A stretch of DNA of 64,000 nucleotides, taken from the NCBI RefSeq assembly GCF_040024445.1, contig NZ_CP157276.1:2232001-2296000 (forward strand). Reading direction: 5' to 3'. Below are positions 39,412-48,309 of the stretch, piece after piece. Under the pieces are notes generated by a model. The model was given only the letters and a program-made list of their open reading frames with translations, was not told the DNA's origin and ran no database searches. The translations under genes and the position numbers were made by a program. Positions within the stretch are counted from its first letter, which is position 1; each line of letters opens with the position of its first letter. The DNA comes from Prescottella soli (GTDB lineage Bacteria > Actinomycetota > Actinomycetes > Mycobacteriales > Mycobacteriaceae).

Positions 39412-40869
39412 ATGATTGATGTCTCCACCCTCGTCTCCCGCATCCCGACCGGGCTGTGGATCGACGGCGAGTCCACCGCGCCGGTCGGCGGCGGGACGTT
39501 CCCGGTGCTCGATCCCGCGACCGGTGAGGTCCTGACCACGGTGGCCGACGCCGGTGCCGACGACGCGATCCGGGCGCTCGACGCGGCATGCCGCGTGCAG
39601 GCGGAGTGGGCCGCCACCTCGCCCCGCGAACGCTCGATCATCCTCCGCAGGGCGTGGGAGCTCGTGGTCGAACGGACCGAGGACCTGGCGCTGCTGATGA
39701 CGGCCGAGATGGGCAAGGCCCTGCCGGAGAGCCGCAGCGAAGTCGCGTACGGCGCCGAGTTCCTGCGCTGGTTCAGCGAGGAGGCCGTCCGCATCCAGGG
39801 CCGCTCGACGAGGTCTCCGGGCGGCGCCGGGCGCATCCTCGTGAACAAGGTGCCGGTGGGCCCGTGCCTCGCGATCACCCCGTGGAACTTCCCCCTGGCC
39901 ATGGGAACCCGCAAGATCGGCCCCGCACTCGCCGCGGGCTGCACCATGATCGTCAAACCCGCCGCGGAGACGCCGCTGACGATGCTCGCGTTCGCGCAGA
40001 TCCTCGCCGAGGCGGGCCTGCCGGCCGGAGTCGTCTCGGTGCTGCCGACGTCGGACGCCGCCGCGGTGTCCGGGCCGCTGCTCGCCGATCCCCGCCTGCG
40101 CAAGGTCACCTTCACCGGTTCCACCCCCGTTGGCCGCATCCTCATCGAGCAGGCCGCCCGCAACGTCCTGCGCACGTCGATGGAGCTGGGCGGCAACGCA
40201 CCGTTCGTCGTGTTCGACGACGCGGATCTGGACGCGGCGCTCGACGGGGCGATGGCCGCCAAGATGCGCAACGGCGGCGAGGCGTGCACCGCCGCGAACC
40301 GAATCATGGTGGCCAACTCGGTCCGTGAGGAGTTCACCGCGAGGCTCACCGAGCGGATCGCCGCGCTGAAGCTCGGCCCCGGACACGAGCCCGGCGTCGA
40401 CGTCGGGCCGCTCGTGAGCGCCAAGCAGCGCGCGAGCGTGGCGGCACTCGTCGACGAGGCGGTCGCGGCGGGCGCCCGGGTGCGCACCGGCGGCCGGACC
40501 GTGGACGGCCCCGGCTTCTTCTTCGAGCCGACCGTCCTCGACCAGGTGCCGGCCGACTCGCGCATCGTCCGCGACGAGATCTTCGGCCCGGTCGCCGCGA
40601 TCACCGGGTTCGACACCGAAGAGGAGGCGATCGCCGCGGCCAATGACACCGAATATGGTCTCGCTGCATACATTTTCACGCAGAACCTCGACCGGGCGCT
40701 GCGGGTGGCCGACGCGCTCGAGTCGGGCATGGTGGGCGTCAACCGCGGCGTCGTCTCCGACGTCGCCGCTCCTTTCGGCGGCGTCAAGCAGTCCGGGCTC
40801 GGCAGCGAGGGCGGCGTCGAGGGCATCGACGAGTACCTCGACACCAAGTACATCGGGTTCACGGCCTGA
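39412..40869 (+). CDS. gabD: Succinate-semialdehyde dehydrogenase
   Basis: This 485-residue aldehyde dehydrogenase has the oxyanion-site ITPWNFPLAM, catalytic Glu in LELGGNAPFVVFDD-type context and catalytic Cys in GGEACTAANR. The pattern and its place after gabT identify it as the NAD(P)-dependent SSADH that sends the GABA carbon into the TCA cycle. It is followed by a structured terminator. Confidence 0.92.
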   Translation: MIDVSTLVSRIPTGLWIDGESTAPVGGGTFPVLDPATGEVLTTVADAGADDAIRALDAACRVQAEWAATSPRERSIILRRAWELVVERTEDLALLMTAEMGKALPESRSEVAYGAEFLRWFSEEAVRIQGRSTRSPGGAGRILVNKVPVGPCLAITPWNFPLAMGTRKIGPALAAGCTMIVKPAAETPLTMLAFAQILAEAGLPAGVVSVLPTSDAAAVSGPLLADPRLRKVTFTGSTPVGRILIEQAARNVLRTSMELGGNAPFVVFDDADLDAALDGAMAAKMRNGGEACTAANRIMVANSVREEFTARLTERIAALKLGPGHEPGVDVGPLVSAKQRASVAALVDEAVAAGARVRTGGRTVDGPGFFFEPTVLDQVPADSRIVRDEIFGPVAAITGFDTEEEAIAAANDTEYGLAAYIFTQNLDRALRVADALESGMVGVNRGVVSDVAAPFGGVKQSGLGSEGGVEGIDEYLDTKYIGFTA

Positions 40870-40883
40870 CCCCAGAACAACGA

Positions 40884-40933
40884 AAGCCGGTGGCCCCGCG
40901 ATCCCCGAAAGGGGTGAGCGGAGCCACCGGCTT
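40884..40933 (+). terminator. Terminator after gabD
   Basis: Outer stem AAGCCGGTGGC (40884-40894)/GCCACCGGCTT (40923-40933) encloses a small inner hairpin CCCC-GAAA-GGGG. It also lies 18 bases past the end of the small minus-strand gene and could end that as well. Confidence 0.8.
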
Positions 40934-40951
40934 CGTCGTGCAGTGGCTGGA

Positions 40952-41062
40952 CTACAGGAACAGCGTCGCCGCGCCGGCGACAGCGCCGACGACAGCGGCA
41001 ATGGCCGAGATGAGTCCGGCGACAGCGCCGACCTGACCGAGCTCAGTAGCAGTGGAACCCAT
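40952..41062 (-). CDS. Small 36-residue hydrophobic peptide
   Basis: ATG 41062-41060 is preceded at the right distance by AAGGAG, and the frame encodes 36 residues. These are a polar start (MGSTATELGQ) and then one Ala/Val/Gly/Ile-rich helix to the stop TAG at 40952-40954. This would be a single membrane-spanning or membrane-associated peptide. It lies on the same strand as the aminotransferase-mmsA genes, 245 bases after the aminotransferase stop and beyond that gene's terminator, so it likely has its own promoter. No family is recognised; a role as a small transporter subunit or stress peptide would be speculation. Confidence 0.6.
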   Translation of the reverse strand: MGSTATELGQVGAVAGLISAIAAVVGAVAGAATLFL

Positions 41063-41260
41063 GGAAATACTCCTTAGTCATCGATTGGTGTAGAACTTCT
41101 CCTGCGACAGCCCGACGGGCTGTTCGTTCACGACCGTCCCGTGTCCAGTCCCTCCCTCCCACGAACGGCCCGGGCGTCCGGTGACGCCGGGAGACCACGA
41201 AGGCCGGTGACGAGTTCGACTAGCTCGCAACGGGTCCGATGTTCGAGGACCCGGAGACGT

Positions 41261-41301
41261 CGATCCGCCCCGGGGAACGCCAGGCTCCCTGGGGCGGATC
41301 G
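41261..41301 (-). terminator. Terminator after the omega-aminotransferase gene
   Basis: A perfect 11-bp stem CGATCCGCCCC (41261-41271)/GGGGCGGATCG (41291-41301) begins seven bases after the aminotransferase stop. Confidence 0.75.
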
Positions 41302-41307
41302 GTCGCA

Positions 41308-42699
41308 TCACCGGCCGGTGTGACTGTCTGCCACCTCGAACGCCGCATCGAGGATCGCCAGGCCCTCGCGCGCCTCGGCCTCGGTGACGGTGCACGGCGG
41401 CACGGCGTGGATCCGGTTGAAGTTCGCGAACGGCAGCAGCCCACCGGACTTGCACGCGGCGATCACCTCGTTCATCGCCGGGCTCGACCCGCCGTACGGT
41501 GCGAGGGGCTCCCTCGTGGCGCGGTCGGCGACCAGTTCGATCGCCCAGAACACACCGAGCCCGCGCACCTGCCCGATCGACGGATGCCGCTCCGCGAGCG
41601 CCCGCAGGCCGGGGCCGAGGACCTCGGCGCCGATCCGCGCGGCGTTGTCGACGATGCCTTCGTCCTCCATCGCCTCGATCGTGGCGACCGCGGCGGCCGT
41701 CGCCAGCGGGTGGCCCGAGTAGGTGAGGCCGCCGGGGTAGGCGCGGTCGTCGAACGTGGCGGCGATCTTTGCACTGATCGCGACGCCACCGAGCGGGACG
41801 TATCCCGAGTTGACGCCCTTGGCGAAGGTGATCAGGTCCGGCACCACGTCGAAATGATCGATGGCGAACCACTTTCCGGTACGACCGAACCCGGCCATCA
41901 CCTCGTCCGCGATGAAGACGATCCCGTAGCGGTCGCAGATCTCCCGGACCCCGGCCATGTACCCGGGCGGCGGGACCATGATGCCGGCCGTACCGGGGAC
42001 CGACTCGAGGACGATCGCCGCGATCGTGCCCGGACCCTCGAGCCGGACGAGTCGGTCGAGGTGCTCGAGGGCGCGCTCGGTCTCCTGCTCCTCGTTCTCC
42101 GAGTGGAACGCCGAACGGTAGAGGAACGGACCGTCGAAATGCACGACGCCGCTGTTGCCGTGGTCGTTGGGCCACCGACGGGGATCGCCGGTGAGGTTGA
42201 TGGCCGTGTCGGTACCGCCGTGATACGAGCGGTACCGCGACAGCACCTTGTAGCGACCGGTATGCAGGCGTGCCATCCGCACCGCGTGCTCGTTGGCGTC
42301 GGCGCCGCCGTTGGTGAAGAACACCTTGTCCAGGTCGCCCGGGGTGCGCCCGGCGATCAACCGGGCGGCCTCCGAGCGCGCGTCGTTGACGTGCTGCGGG
42401 GCGATGGTGCACAGCTTCGCCGCCTGTCGCTGCACCGCCTCGACGACCCTCGGATGCTGATGCCCGATGTTGGTGTTGACCAGCTGGGACGAGAAGTCCA
42501 GCAGGCGATTTCCCGCGCCGTCCCACACGTACGAGCCCTCGGCGGCAAGGATCGTCATCGGCGTGATCTGCGCCTGCGCGGACCACGAGTGGAACACGTG
42601 CGCCCGATCGAGGGTGTAGGCGCGCTCACCGTCGGCGCGGGCGGCGTCGAGATCCTGCCCGGTCGGCAGGATGACGGCCCGGTCGGTTGTCGTCGTCAT
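41308..42699 (-). CDS. Class III omega-amino acid (beta-alanine-type) aminotransferase
   Basis: This 463-residue PLP aminotransferase has FTNGGADANEHAVRMAR, YHGGTDTAINLTGDPRR, VIADEVMAGFGRTG-like sequence and the PLP lysine in TFAKGVNSGYVPLGG. These features match the beta-alanine/taurine:pyruvate aminotransferase group rather than GabT. With mmsA 21 bases upstream in the same operon, the likely reaction is beta-alanine to malonate semialdehyde. Taurine or another omega-amino acid is an alternative. Confidence 0.85.
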   Translation of the reverse strand: MTTTTDRAVILPTGQDLDAARADGERAYTLDRAHVFHSWSAQAQITPMTILAAEGSYVWDGAGNRLLDFSSQLVNTNIGHQHPRVVEAVQRQAAKLCTIAPQHVNDARSEAARLIAGRTPGDLDKVFFTNGGADANEHAVRMARLHTGRYKVLSRYRSYHGGTDTAINLTGDPRRWPNDHGNSGVVHFDGPFLYRSAFHSENEEQETERALEHLDRLVRLEGPGTIAAIVLESVPGTAGIMVPPPGYMAGVREICDRYGIVFIADEVMAGFGRTGKWFAIDHFDVVPDLITFAKGVNSGYVPLGGVAISAKIAATFDDRAYPGGLTYSGHPLATAAAVATIEAMEDEGIVDNAARIGAEVLGPGLRALAERHPSIGQVRGLGVFWAIELVADRATREPLAPYGGSSPAMNEVIAACKSGGLLPFANFNRIHAVPPCTVTEAEAREGLAILDAAFEVADSHTGR

Positions 42700-42720
42700 G
42701 TCCGGTGCTCCTTGTCCGAC

Positions 42721-44232
42721 TCAGTTGTTCTGGGGGAAGCCGAGGTTGATGCCGCCGTGGCTGGGGTCGAGCCAGCGGGTCGTGACGACCTTGCCGCGGG
42801 TGAAGAAGTGGACGCCCTCGGTGCCGTGGGCGTGGGTGTCACCGAACAGCGAGCTCTTCCACCCACCGAAGCTGTAGTAGGCCATCGGAACCGGGATCGG
42901 GACGTTGATGCCGACCATGCCGACCTCCACCTCGTTCTGGAAGCGGCGCGCCGCCCCACCGTCGTTGGTGAAGATCGCGGTGCCGTTGCCGAACGGGTTC
43001 GAGTTCACCAGCGCGAGCGCCTCGTCGTAGGACTCCACGCGGACGACCGACAGCACGGGGCCGAAGATCTCGTCGGTGTAGACACTCATGTCCGGGGTGA
43101 CGTGGTCGAGCATGGTGGGCCCGAGCCAGAAGCCGTCCGCTCCCCCGTCCGCCTCGATGCCGCGCCCGTCCACCACGACGGTGGCGCCGGCGGCCTCGCC
43201 CGCGTCGACGTACGACGCGACACGGTCTCGGTGGGCCTTGGTCACCAGCGGGCCCATGTCCGCGTCGCGCGTCCCGTCGCCGGTCTTGAGCGCCCGGGTG
43301 CGCTCGGCGATCTTGTCGACCAACTCGTCCGCGATGTCGCCGACCGCAACCATCACGGAGATCGCCATGCAGCGCTCACCTGCGGACCCGAAACCGGCGT
43401 TCACCATGGCGTCCGCGGCCAGATCGAGGTCCGCGTCGGGGAGCACGATGGCGTGGTTCTTCGCGCCGCCCAGCGCCTGGACCCGCTTGCCGTGGGCGGT
43501 GCCGGTGGCGTACACGTACTGGGCGATCGGCGTCGAACCGACGAACGAGATCGCCTTGATGTCCGGGGAGGTGAGCAACTCGTCGACCGCGGTCTTGTCG
43601 CCCTGCAGCACGTTGAACACGCCTGCGGGCAGGCCGGCCTCGGCCCACAGCTCCGCCATCCAGATCGACGCCGTCGGATCCTTCTCGGACGGCTTGAGGA
43701 CGACCGTGTTGCCGGTCGCGACGGCGACCGGGAAGAACCACATCGGGACCATGGCCGGGAAGTTGAACGGGGAGATGATCGCGACCGGGCCGACCGGCTG
43801 CCGGATCGAGGCGACGTCGACGGACGTCGACGCGTTCTCGGTCATGCCGCCCTTGAGCAGATGCGCGATGCCGCAGGCGAATTCGACGACCTCCTGACCG
43901 CGCGACACTTCACCGAGCGCGTCGGAGAGCACCTTGCCGTGCTCGGCCGTGATGATATCGGCCAGTTCCTGCTTGCGCTCGTTGAGCAGTTCGCGGAACT
44001 TGAACAGCACAGCGGTGCGCTTGGCCAGCGAGCTGTCCCGCCACGCCGGGAACGCCGCCGACGCCGCCGCGATCACCGTCCGGGCGTCCTCGACACTCGC
44101 CAGTGCGACCTGGCCGGTGACCGCGCCGGTCGCCGGGTTGGTGACGGGGGCGGTGTTGCCGCTCGTTCCGGCAAAGCCCTTGCCGTCGGACCAGTGCGCG
44201 ATCGTCCGTGCCGCGCCGTCACTGTGGGTCAT
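42721..44232 (-). CDS. mmsA: Methylmalonate/malonate-semialdehyde dehydrogenase (CoA-acylating)
   Basis: This 503-residue aldehyde dehydrogenase of the MmsA/IolA group has the diagnostic catalytic motif GSAGERCMAIS, ISPFNFPAMVPMWFFPVA and SFVGSTPIAQYVYATG. It turns malonate semialdehyde into acetyl-CoA and CO2, or methylmalonate semialdehyde into propionyl-CoA. No other valine or inositol genes are adjacent, whereas an omega-aminotransferase follows, so beta-alanine breakdown is favoured. It is divergent from a PucR gene with an inverted repeat between. Confidence 0.92.
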   Translation of the reverse strand: MTHSDGAARTIAHWSDGKGFAGTSGNTAPVTNPATGAVTGQVALASVEDARTVIAAASAAFPAWRDSSLAKRTAVLFKFRELLNERKQELADIITAEHGKVLSDALGEVSRGQEVVEFACGIAHLLKGGMTENASTSVDVASIRQPVGPVAIISPFNFPAMVPMWFFPVAVATGNTVVLKPSEKDPTASIWMAELWAEAGLPAGVFNVLQGDKTAVDELLTSPDIKAISFVGSTPIAQYVYATGTAHGKRVQALGGAKNHAIVLPDADLDLAADAMVNAGFGSAGERCMAISVMVAVGDIADELVDKIAERTRALKTGDGTRDADMGPLVTKAHRDRVASYVDAGEAAGATVVVDGRGIEADGGADGFWLGPTMLDHVTPDMSVYTDEIFGPVLSVVRVESYDEALALVNSNPFGNGTAIFTNDGGAARRFQNEVEVGMVGINVPIPVPMAYYSFGGWKSSLFGDTHAHGTEGVHFFTRGKVVTTRWLDPSHGGINLGFPQNN

Positions 44233-44320
44233 GGGAGTCCTTAACTGAGTCGATCGACACGCGCGATCACGCGTAGTGCCTCAACTCTGGCCGTCCGCCC
44301 CACCACCGCAGGGCTGCACT

Positions 44321-44350
44321 GTGTAAAAGGATCGGACTTCTGATTTACAC
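44321..44350. promoter_or_regulatory. Inverted repeat between mmsA and PucR2
   Basis: Arms GTGTAAA (44321-44327) and TTTACAC (44344-44350) are perfect with a 16-base spacer. The position, 9 bases before pucR2 and 89 bases before mmsA, suits control of both genes by PucR2. Confidence 0.55.
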
Positions 44351-44358
44351 TTCGTCAA

Positions 44359-45999
44359 ATGCAGCCGACCGTCCGCGAGATCCTCGCCCTCCCGGTCCTC
44401 CAGCACGGCGAGCCGGAGGTGATCGGCGGCGGCACCCTCGACCGCCGGGTCCGGTGGGTGCACGTGAGCGATCTGCGGGACCTGTCGAACCTGCTCCAGG
44501 GCGGCGAGCTCGTCCTGACGACGGGACACGCCCTCACCGATGATCCTGTGGGTTACCTGGAGGGCCTGGCCGCCGCCGGGGCGACCGGCCTCGTCGTCGA
44601 ACTCGGACTGCACGTCGACGCGATCCCGCCGGAGGCGGCCGAGGCCGCGGACCGGCTCGGGCTGCCGGTGGTGGCCCTCCACCGGGAGGTCCGGTTCGTC
44701 GAGGTCACCGAGGAGGTGCACCGCTCGATCGTGGCCGACCAGTATGCCGAGGTGGCGTTCGCCCGCAACACCCACGAGGCGTTCACCGACCTGAGCATGA
44801 AGCGGGCGTCGCCCGGCGAGATCGTCGAAGCCGCAGCGGCGATACTCGGAGCACCGATCGTCCTCGAGGATCTGGCGCGGCAGGTCCTCGCCTTCGCATC
44901 GCAGGGCCTCGAGACCGCGGAACTGCTGTCGGACTGGGAACGCCGGTCGCGGCTGACGCCGGTCGCGCGCGAGACGGGGATCGGCGGACCGGAATCCTGG
45001 ATCACCACACCGGTGGGCGCCCACCGGCAGGAATGGGGCCGGCTCGTCGTCCCCCGCCCGACCGGCAACGACACCCGAACCCGCATGACCATCGAACGCG
45101 CCGCCCAGGCACTCGCGCTGGGGCGCATGGCGGAGCGTGAGGGCACCGCCCTCCAACAGCAGGCCCAGAGCGGCCTCATCGACGAGCTGCGCCGCGGTCG
45201 CATCCAGGACGAGGCCGAGGCGACCGCCCGCGCACACGCCCTCGGGTTGCGACCCGCGCTGACATACCTGCCGCTCACCATTCGCGTTGCTGAGACCCCC
45301 AGCGCCGACCAGGTTTTCACGCAGCGGCGACGGGTCCGCATGCTCGACGCCATCCGTCACGCCGTGCGGACGTCGCGGTTGACGGCGCTCACCACCAATC
45401 CGCGGGCCGGCTGGTTCGACCTGCTGATCTCACAGCCCCCGGGCGGTTCCGGACCCGACGCCCTGCAGCCGCTGTGCGCCGAGATCCACGCCGCGCTCGG
45501 GCGGATCGACGGCGTCGTGCGCTGCACCGTCGGCGTCGGCCCGGACTCGACCCGGCTGCTGGACGCCGCGCGCGGTCTCACCGAATCGGCCCACATCGCC
45601 GACGTGGCACAGTCGTTGCCGCGGGACGGCAGGTTCTGCCACCGCTCCGCGGACATCCGGTTGCGCGGGCTGATCGCGCTCATCCGCACGGATCAGCGTG
45701 TGCAGGCCTTCGCCGAAGCCGAACTGCGCGGCCTGCTCGAGCACCGGGCACGGCACGGCGACGACCTGCTGGACCTCCTGCGCGCCTACCTCGAACTCGG
45801 CGGCAACAAGGCCGAACTCGCCAAGCGGATGCGGATCTCGCGCCCCACGCTGTACGCCAAGCTCGCGACCGTCGAACGTCTCCTCGGAGTGGACCTGGAC
45901 GACGCCGAGTCCCGGACGTCGCTGCACACGGCCGTGCTGATCCTCGACAGTCATTCGAGCGCGCCCGCGGAGGAGGCGGGGGCAGCGCCCGGGACCTGA
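44359..45999 (+). CDS. PucR-family transcriptional regulator (divergent from mmsA)
   Basis: This 546-residue regulator has an N-terminal PurC-like domain (residues about 5-125, with LLQGGELVLTTGHAL) and a C-terminal HTH_30 (LRAYLELGGNKAELAKRMRISRPTLYAKLATVE; about residues 480-515). It is a paralogue of the PucR beside gabT. It is divergent from mmsA-aminotransferase and so a probable activator of the beta-alanine arm. A strong hairpin follows the gene. Confidence 0.88.
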   Translation: MQPTVREILALPVLQHGEPEVIGGGTLDRRVRWVHVSDLRDLSNLLQGGELVLTTGHALTDDPVGYLEGLAAAGATGLVVELGLHVDAIPPEAAEAADRLGLPVVALHREVRFVEVTEEVHRSIVADQYAEVAFARNTHEAFTDLSMKRASPGEIVEAAAAILGAPIVLEDLARQVLAFASQGLETAELLSDWERRSRLTPVARETGIGGPESWITTPVGAHRQEWGRLVVPRPTGNDTRTRMTIERAAQALALGRMAEREGTALQQQAQSGLIDELRRGRIQDEAEATARAHALGLRPALTYLPLTIRVAETPSADQVFTQRRRVRMLDAIRHAVRTSRLTALTTNPRAGWFDLLISQPPGGSGPDALQPLCAEIHAALGRIDGVVRCTVGVGPDSTRLLDAARGLTESAHIADVAQSLPRDGRFCHRSADIRLRGLIALIRTDQRVQAFAEAELRGLLEHRARHGDDLLDLLRAYLELGGNKAELAKRMRISRPTLYAKLATVERLLGVDLDDAESRTSLHTAVLILDSHSSAPAEEAGAAPGT

Positions 46000-46020
46000 G
46001 TGACCGACGGGGACACGACG

Positions 46021-46058
46021 AGGCCCCCGGCACCCGATCGTTCGGGTACCGGGGGCCT
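46021..46058. terminator. Bidirectional hairpin between PucR2 and the SMR gene
   Basis: Arms AGGCCCCCGGCACCCGA (46021-46037) and TCGGGTACCGGGGGCCT (46042-46058) pair with one mismatch around a 4-base loop between convergent genes. Confidence 0.85.
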
Positions 46059-46073
46059 GTCGTCTTCCGGCCG

Positions 46074-46454
46074 TCAGTGGTCGTGCACGACCGCGGCCGC
46101 GGGATCCGGTTGCTCCGGCGATCCCGTCGTCGCACGGTTGCCCAGTTCGATCAGCACGACACCGGCGATGATCAGTGCGATACCCCCGATTGCCGTGACG
46201 GACAACGACTCCCGGAACAGCAGAACTCCCAGGACCGCCACCGCCGTCGTTCCGACCGCGGACCAGATGGCGTAGCCGACGCCGACATCCAGACCGCGCT
46301 GGAGAGCGAAGCCGAGCAGAGCGAACGCCGTGGCGTAGCCGATCACGACGATCACCGACGGCAGCAGCCGGCTGAAACCGTCGGCGGCCTTGAGGGACAG
46401 CGTCGCAACGATCTCACACGCGATTGCGCCGGCCAGGAGTCCGTAAGCGCTCAT
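46074..46454 (-). CDS. Small multidrug resistance (SMR/EmrE-like) exporter
   Basis: This 126-residue protein has four hydrophobic helices and the essential membrane glutamate at residue 14 (AIACEIVATLSLKAADGF), which also supports the ATG 46454 start over a GTG one codon earlier. SMR dimers exchange protons for cations such as quaternary amines, guanidinium or, in MdtJI, spermidine. Its start overlaps the stop of the amine permease by one base (TGATG), so the pair are translationally coupled; export of polyamines or amines is an inference from that. Confidence 0.88.
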   Translation of the reverse strand: MSAYGLLAGAIACEIVATLSLKAADGFSRLLPSVIVVIGYATAFALLGFALQRGLDVGVGYAIWSAVGTTAVAVLGVLLFRESLSVTAIGGIALIIAGVVLIELGNRATTGSPEQPDPAAAVVHDH

Positions 46455-47869
46455 CACCCCACCTGTTCGGGAACGGATCGACGGTCCTGAACCTTACGCC
46501 GGTAGAGCCACAGCACGACCGCAGCCGCCAGTACGCCGAACGCCACCGACAGCTCCTTGAAGCCGCCGTACCCCGTGACCTCGAATCCCGTGGCGCCCAC
46601 GACGAGAATGACGGCGAGCACTGCCGAGAGCACCAGCGACAGCGGAACGAACATCGCCGGCAGACGAATCGGACGGGCCAGGTCGGGGCGGTCCTTGCGC
46701 AGCAGGAAGAAGCCCGACAGCGCGAAGATGTGGGTCAGGATGTAGCCCAGGTTGCCCGTGACGATGATCGCGAGCGGCGTCTTGAGCACGGTCAGGACCA
46801 GGACGTTGACCACCAGCGCCACGGTGAGCGCCCGGACGGGAACGCCCCTCTTGTTCAGCACACCGAACTGCCGCAGACTCGTCCCCTCCTTGCCCATGTT
46901 GTAGAGAACGCGCGAGCCGTCGGCGAGACCGGTCACCATGATCAGCAGCAGCGAGCAGATCAGGAACAGCACCATGACGTCGGCCGCGCCGCCGACCAGG
47001 TTCTGGAAGGCCTCGACGTAGAACGTGGTGGGCGCGTCGGCAATCACGCCCTCGCCGACGTACCCCGTCAGGATGAGCGGCAGCAGCACGAAGACGCCGA
47101 GCGAGAACAGGACGCCCGCCTTGAGGGCCTTGGCCGTGTCGGAGACGGTGTTGCGGTACTCCGGTGCGAACGTCGCGCAGACCTCGACGCCGAACGACGT
47201 CCACGCCATCACGTACAGCCACACCAGCGCGGTGCGCAGCCCTTCGACGCCGTGCAGGTTCCAGGTGAGCGCGGAGACGTCGAAGCCGTTGGCCAGCAGC
47301 GGTCCGACGATGAACACCGCGAGCGGGATGAGCAGGATGCCGCCCGTGATGTACACGAACGTCATGGTGATGCGGACGCCGACGACGTTGAGCAGGTAGA
47401 GAATTCCGATCACACTGAGGCCGACCACGATCGGGAAGTTCAGCTCGATCGGTCCCAGCTCCCACGACCAGTCCTGATCCGGGAACCACTGCGATTGGAC
47501 GAGGGCGCCGATGATGCCGGCGTAGACGGACAACGATGTGGTCCACGGGAACCAGTACCCGACGGCGGCGAGCGGTCCGACGATCGGCGCACGCTTCTTC
47601 CACGCCTCGGCGGCGTAAGCCGCGATACCGCCCGACGACTCCGGGAACATCGCGGCGAGTTCGGTGTAGATCCAGTTCGCCCCGGTCGCGAGGAGCATCG
47701 AGACGCTCCACAGGAGCACTGCGCCCCATCCGCCGAGGCCGACGATCGAGGCGCCGAGCGAGGCGATCAGCGCGGCCGGCATCGTCAGCGACATCGCGAA
47801 GCCGTCGTACCAGCGCATCGTCTTGTGCAGTTCGGTGGAGGTCTGTTCGGTGGACGTTGTTTCGGCCAT
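46454..47869 (-). CDS. APC-superfamily amino acid/polyamine permease
   Basis: This 471-residue protein has about twelve hydrophobic segments. It has the APC N-terminal signature (LTMPAALIASLGASIVGLGGWGAVL) near residues 28-52, of which only the pattern is cited, and FPESSGGIAAYAAEAWKK in the second helix loop. The start was placed at ATG 47869 (MAETTSTEQ). It is a secondary importer at the cytoplasmic membrane; its place between the GABA/beta-alanine modules and the amine oxidase suggests an amine or omega-amino acid substrate. A diverged copy of the shared operator lies 54-71 bases upstream. Confidence 0.87.
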   Translation of the reverse strand: MAETTSTEQTSTELHKTMRWYDGFAMSLTMPAALIASLGASIVGLGGWGAVLLWSVSMLLATGANWIYTELAAMFPESSGGIAAYAAEAWKKRAPIVGPLAAVGYWFPWTTSLSVYAGIIGALVQSQWFPDQDWSWELGPIELNFPIVVGLSVIGILYLLNVVGVRITMTFVYITGGILLIPLAVFIVGPLLANGFDVSALTWNLHGVEGLRTALVWLYVMAWTSFGVEVCATFAPEYRNTVSDTAKALKAGVLFSLGVFVLLPLILTGYVGEGVIADAPTTFYVEAFQNLVGGAADVMVLFLICSLLLIMVTGLADGSRVLYNMGKEGTSLRQFGVLNKRGVPVRALTVALVVNVLVLTVLKTPLAIIVTGNLGYILTHIFALSGFFLLRKDRPDLARPIRLPAMFVPLSLVLSAVLAVILVVGATGFEVTGYGGFKELSVAFGVLAAAVVLWLYRRKVQDRRSVPEQVG

Positions 47870-47922
47870 GGCATTCCTAAGTCCCGTTGGGGGGCGCCAC
47901 GGGGGCACCCGGATATGACGGT

Positions 47923-47940
47923 GACTCGGACGGAACAGTG
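47923..47940. promoter_or_regulatory. Diverged third copy of the amine operator
   Basis: GACTCGGACGGAACAGTG matches about 15 of 18 positions of the operator at 48226-48243 (CACTCG-ACGGAA-CGAGTG), with one base less in the right half. It lies in the permease leader. The 440-base gap 47870-48309 otherwise holds only the amine oxidase promoter. Confidence 0.45.
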
Positions 47941-48191
47941 CGGAATCGACCCCCGCGGCAAGGGGATCGAACCCATCGACCCCGGAATGCGGACCCCGAC
48001 GACGTCGATGCGGCGGACGAAGTATGGATCACGCCGCGAGCGATGACAAGCCCCGACGGGTGCCGGAGGAGACCTGCCCGCGCCGCGTGAGGTTGCGCGG
48101 AACCATCTCGCCAACATTGACGATGCAGAAACGAAACCGCTCAGGATGTTGCTCAAATGACAAACATCGGCGGTGATTTCTGCTCATCGGC

Positions 48192-48243
48192 GTGACAGGG
48201 GCTCGCCGAGTCGATATCGTGACCGCACTCGACGGAACGAGTG
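48192..48243 (+). promoter_or_regulatory. Promoter and operator of the amine oxidase gene
   Basis: GTGACA (48192-48197), a 17-base spacer and TATCGT (48215-48220) look like -35 and -10 elements. The inverted repeat CACTCG-ACGGAA-CGAGTG (48226-48243) follows at the expected transcription start, which suits repression. Nearly the same array occurs at 49914-49966. Confidence 0.7.
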
Positions 48244-48309
48244 ACCTGCACCACATCCACGGCGTTGGCAGCGCCACATCACACGACACGCGTCGCAGGA
48301 GAAACCCAG

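Noticed and set aside
41239-44244. Plus-strand open frame of 1001 codons
   Set aside because: It spans antisense to both the omega-aminotransferase and mmsA, crosses their intergenic gap and shows no family motif.
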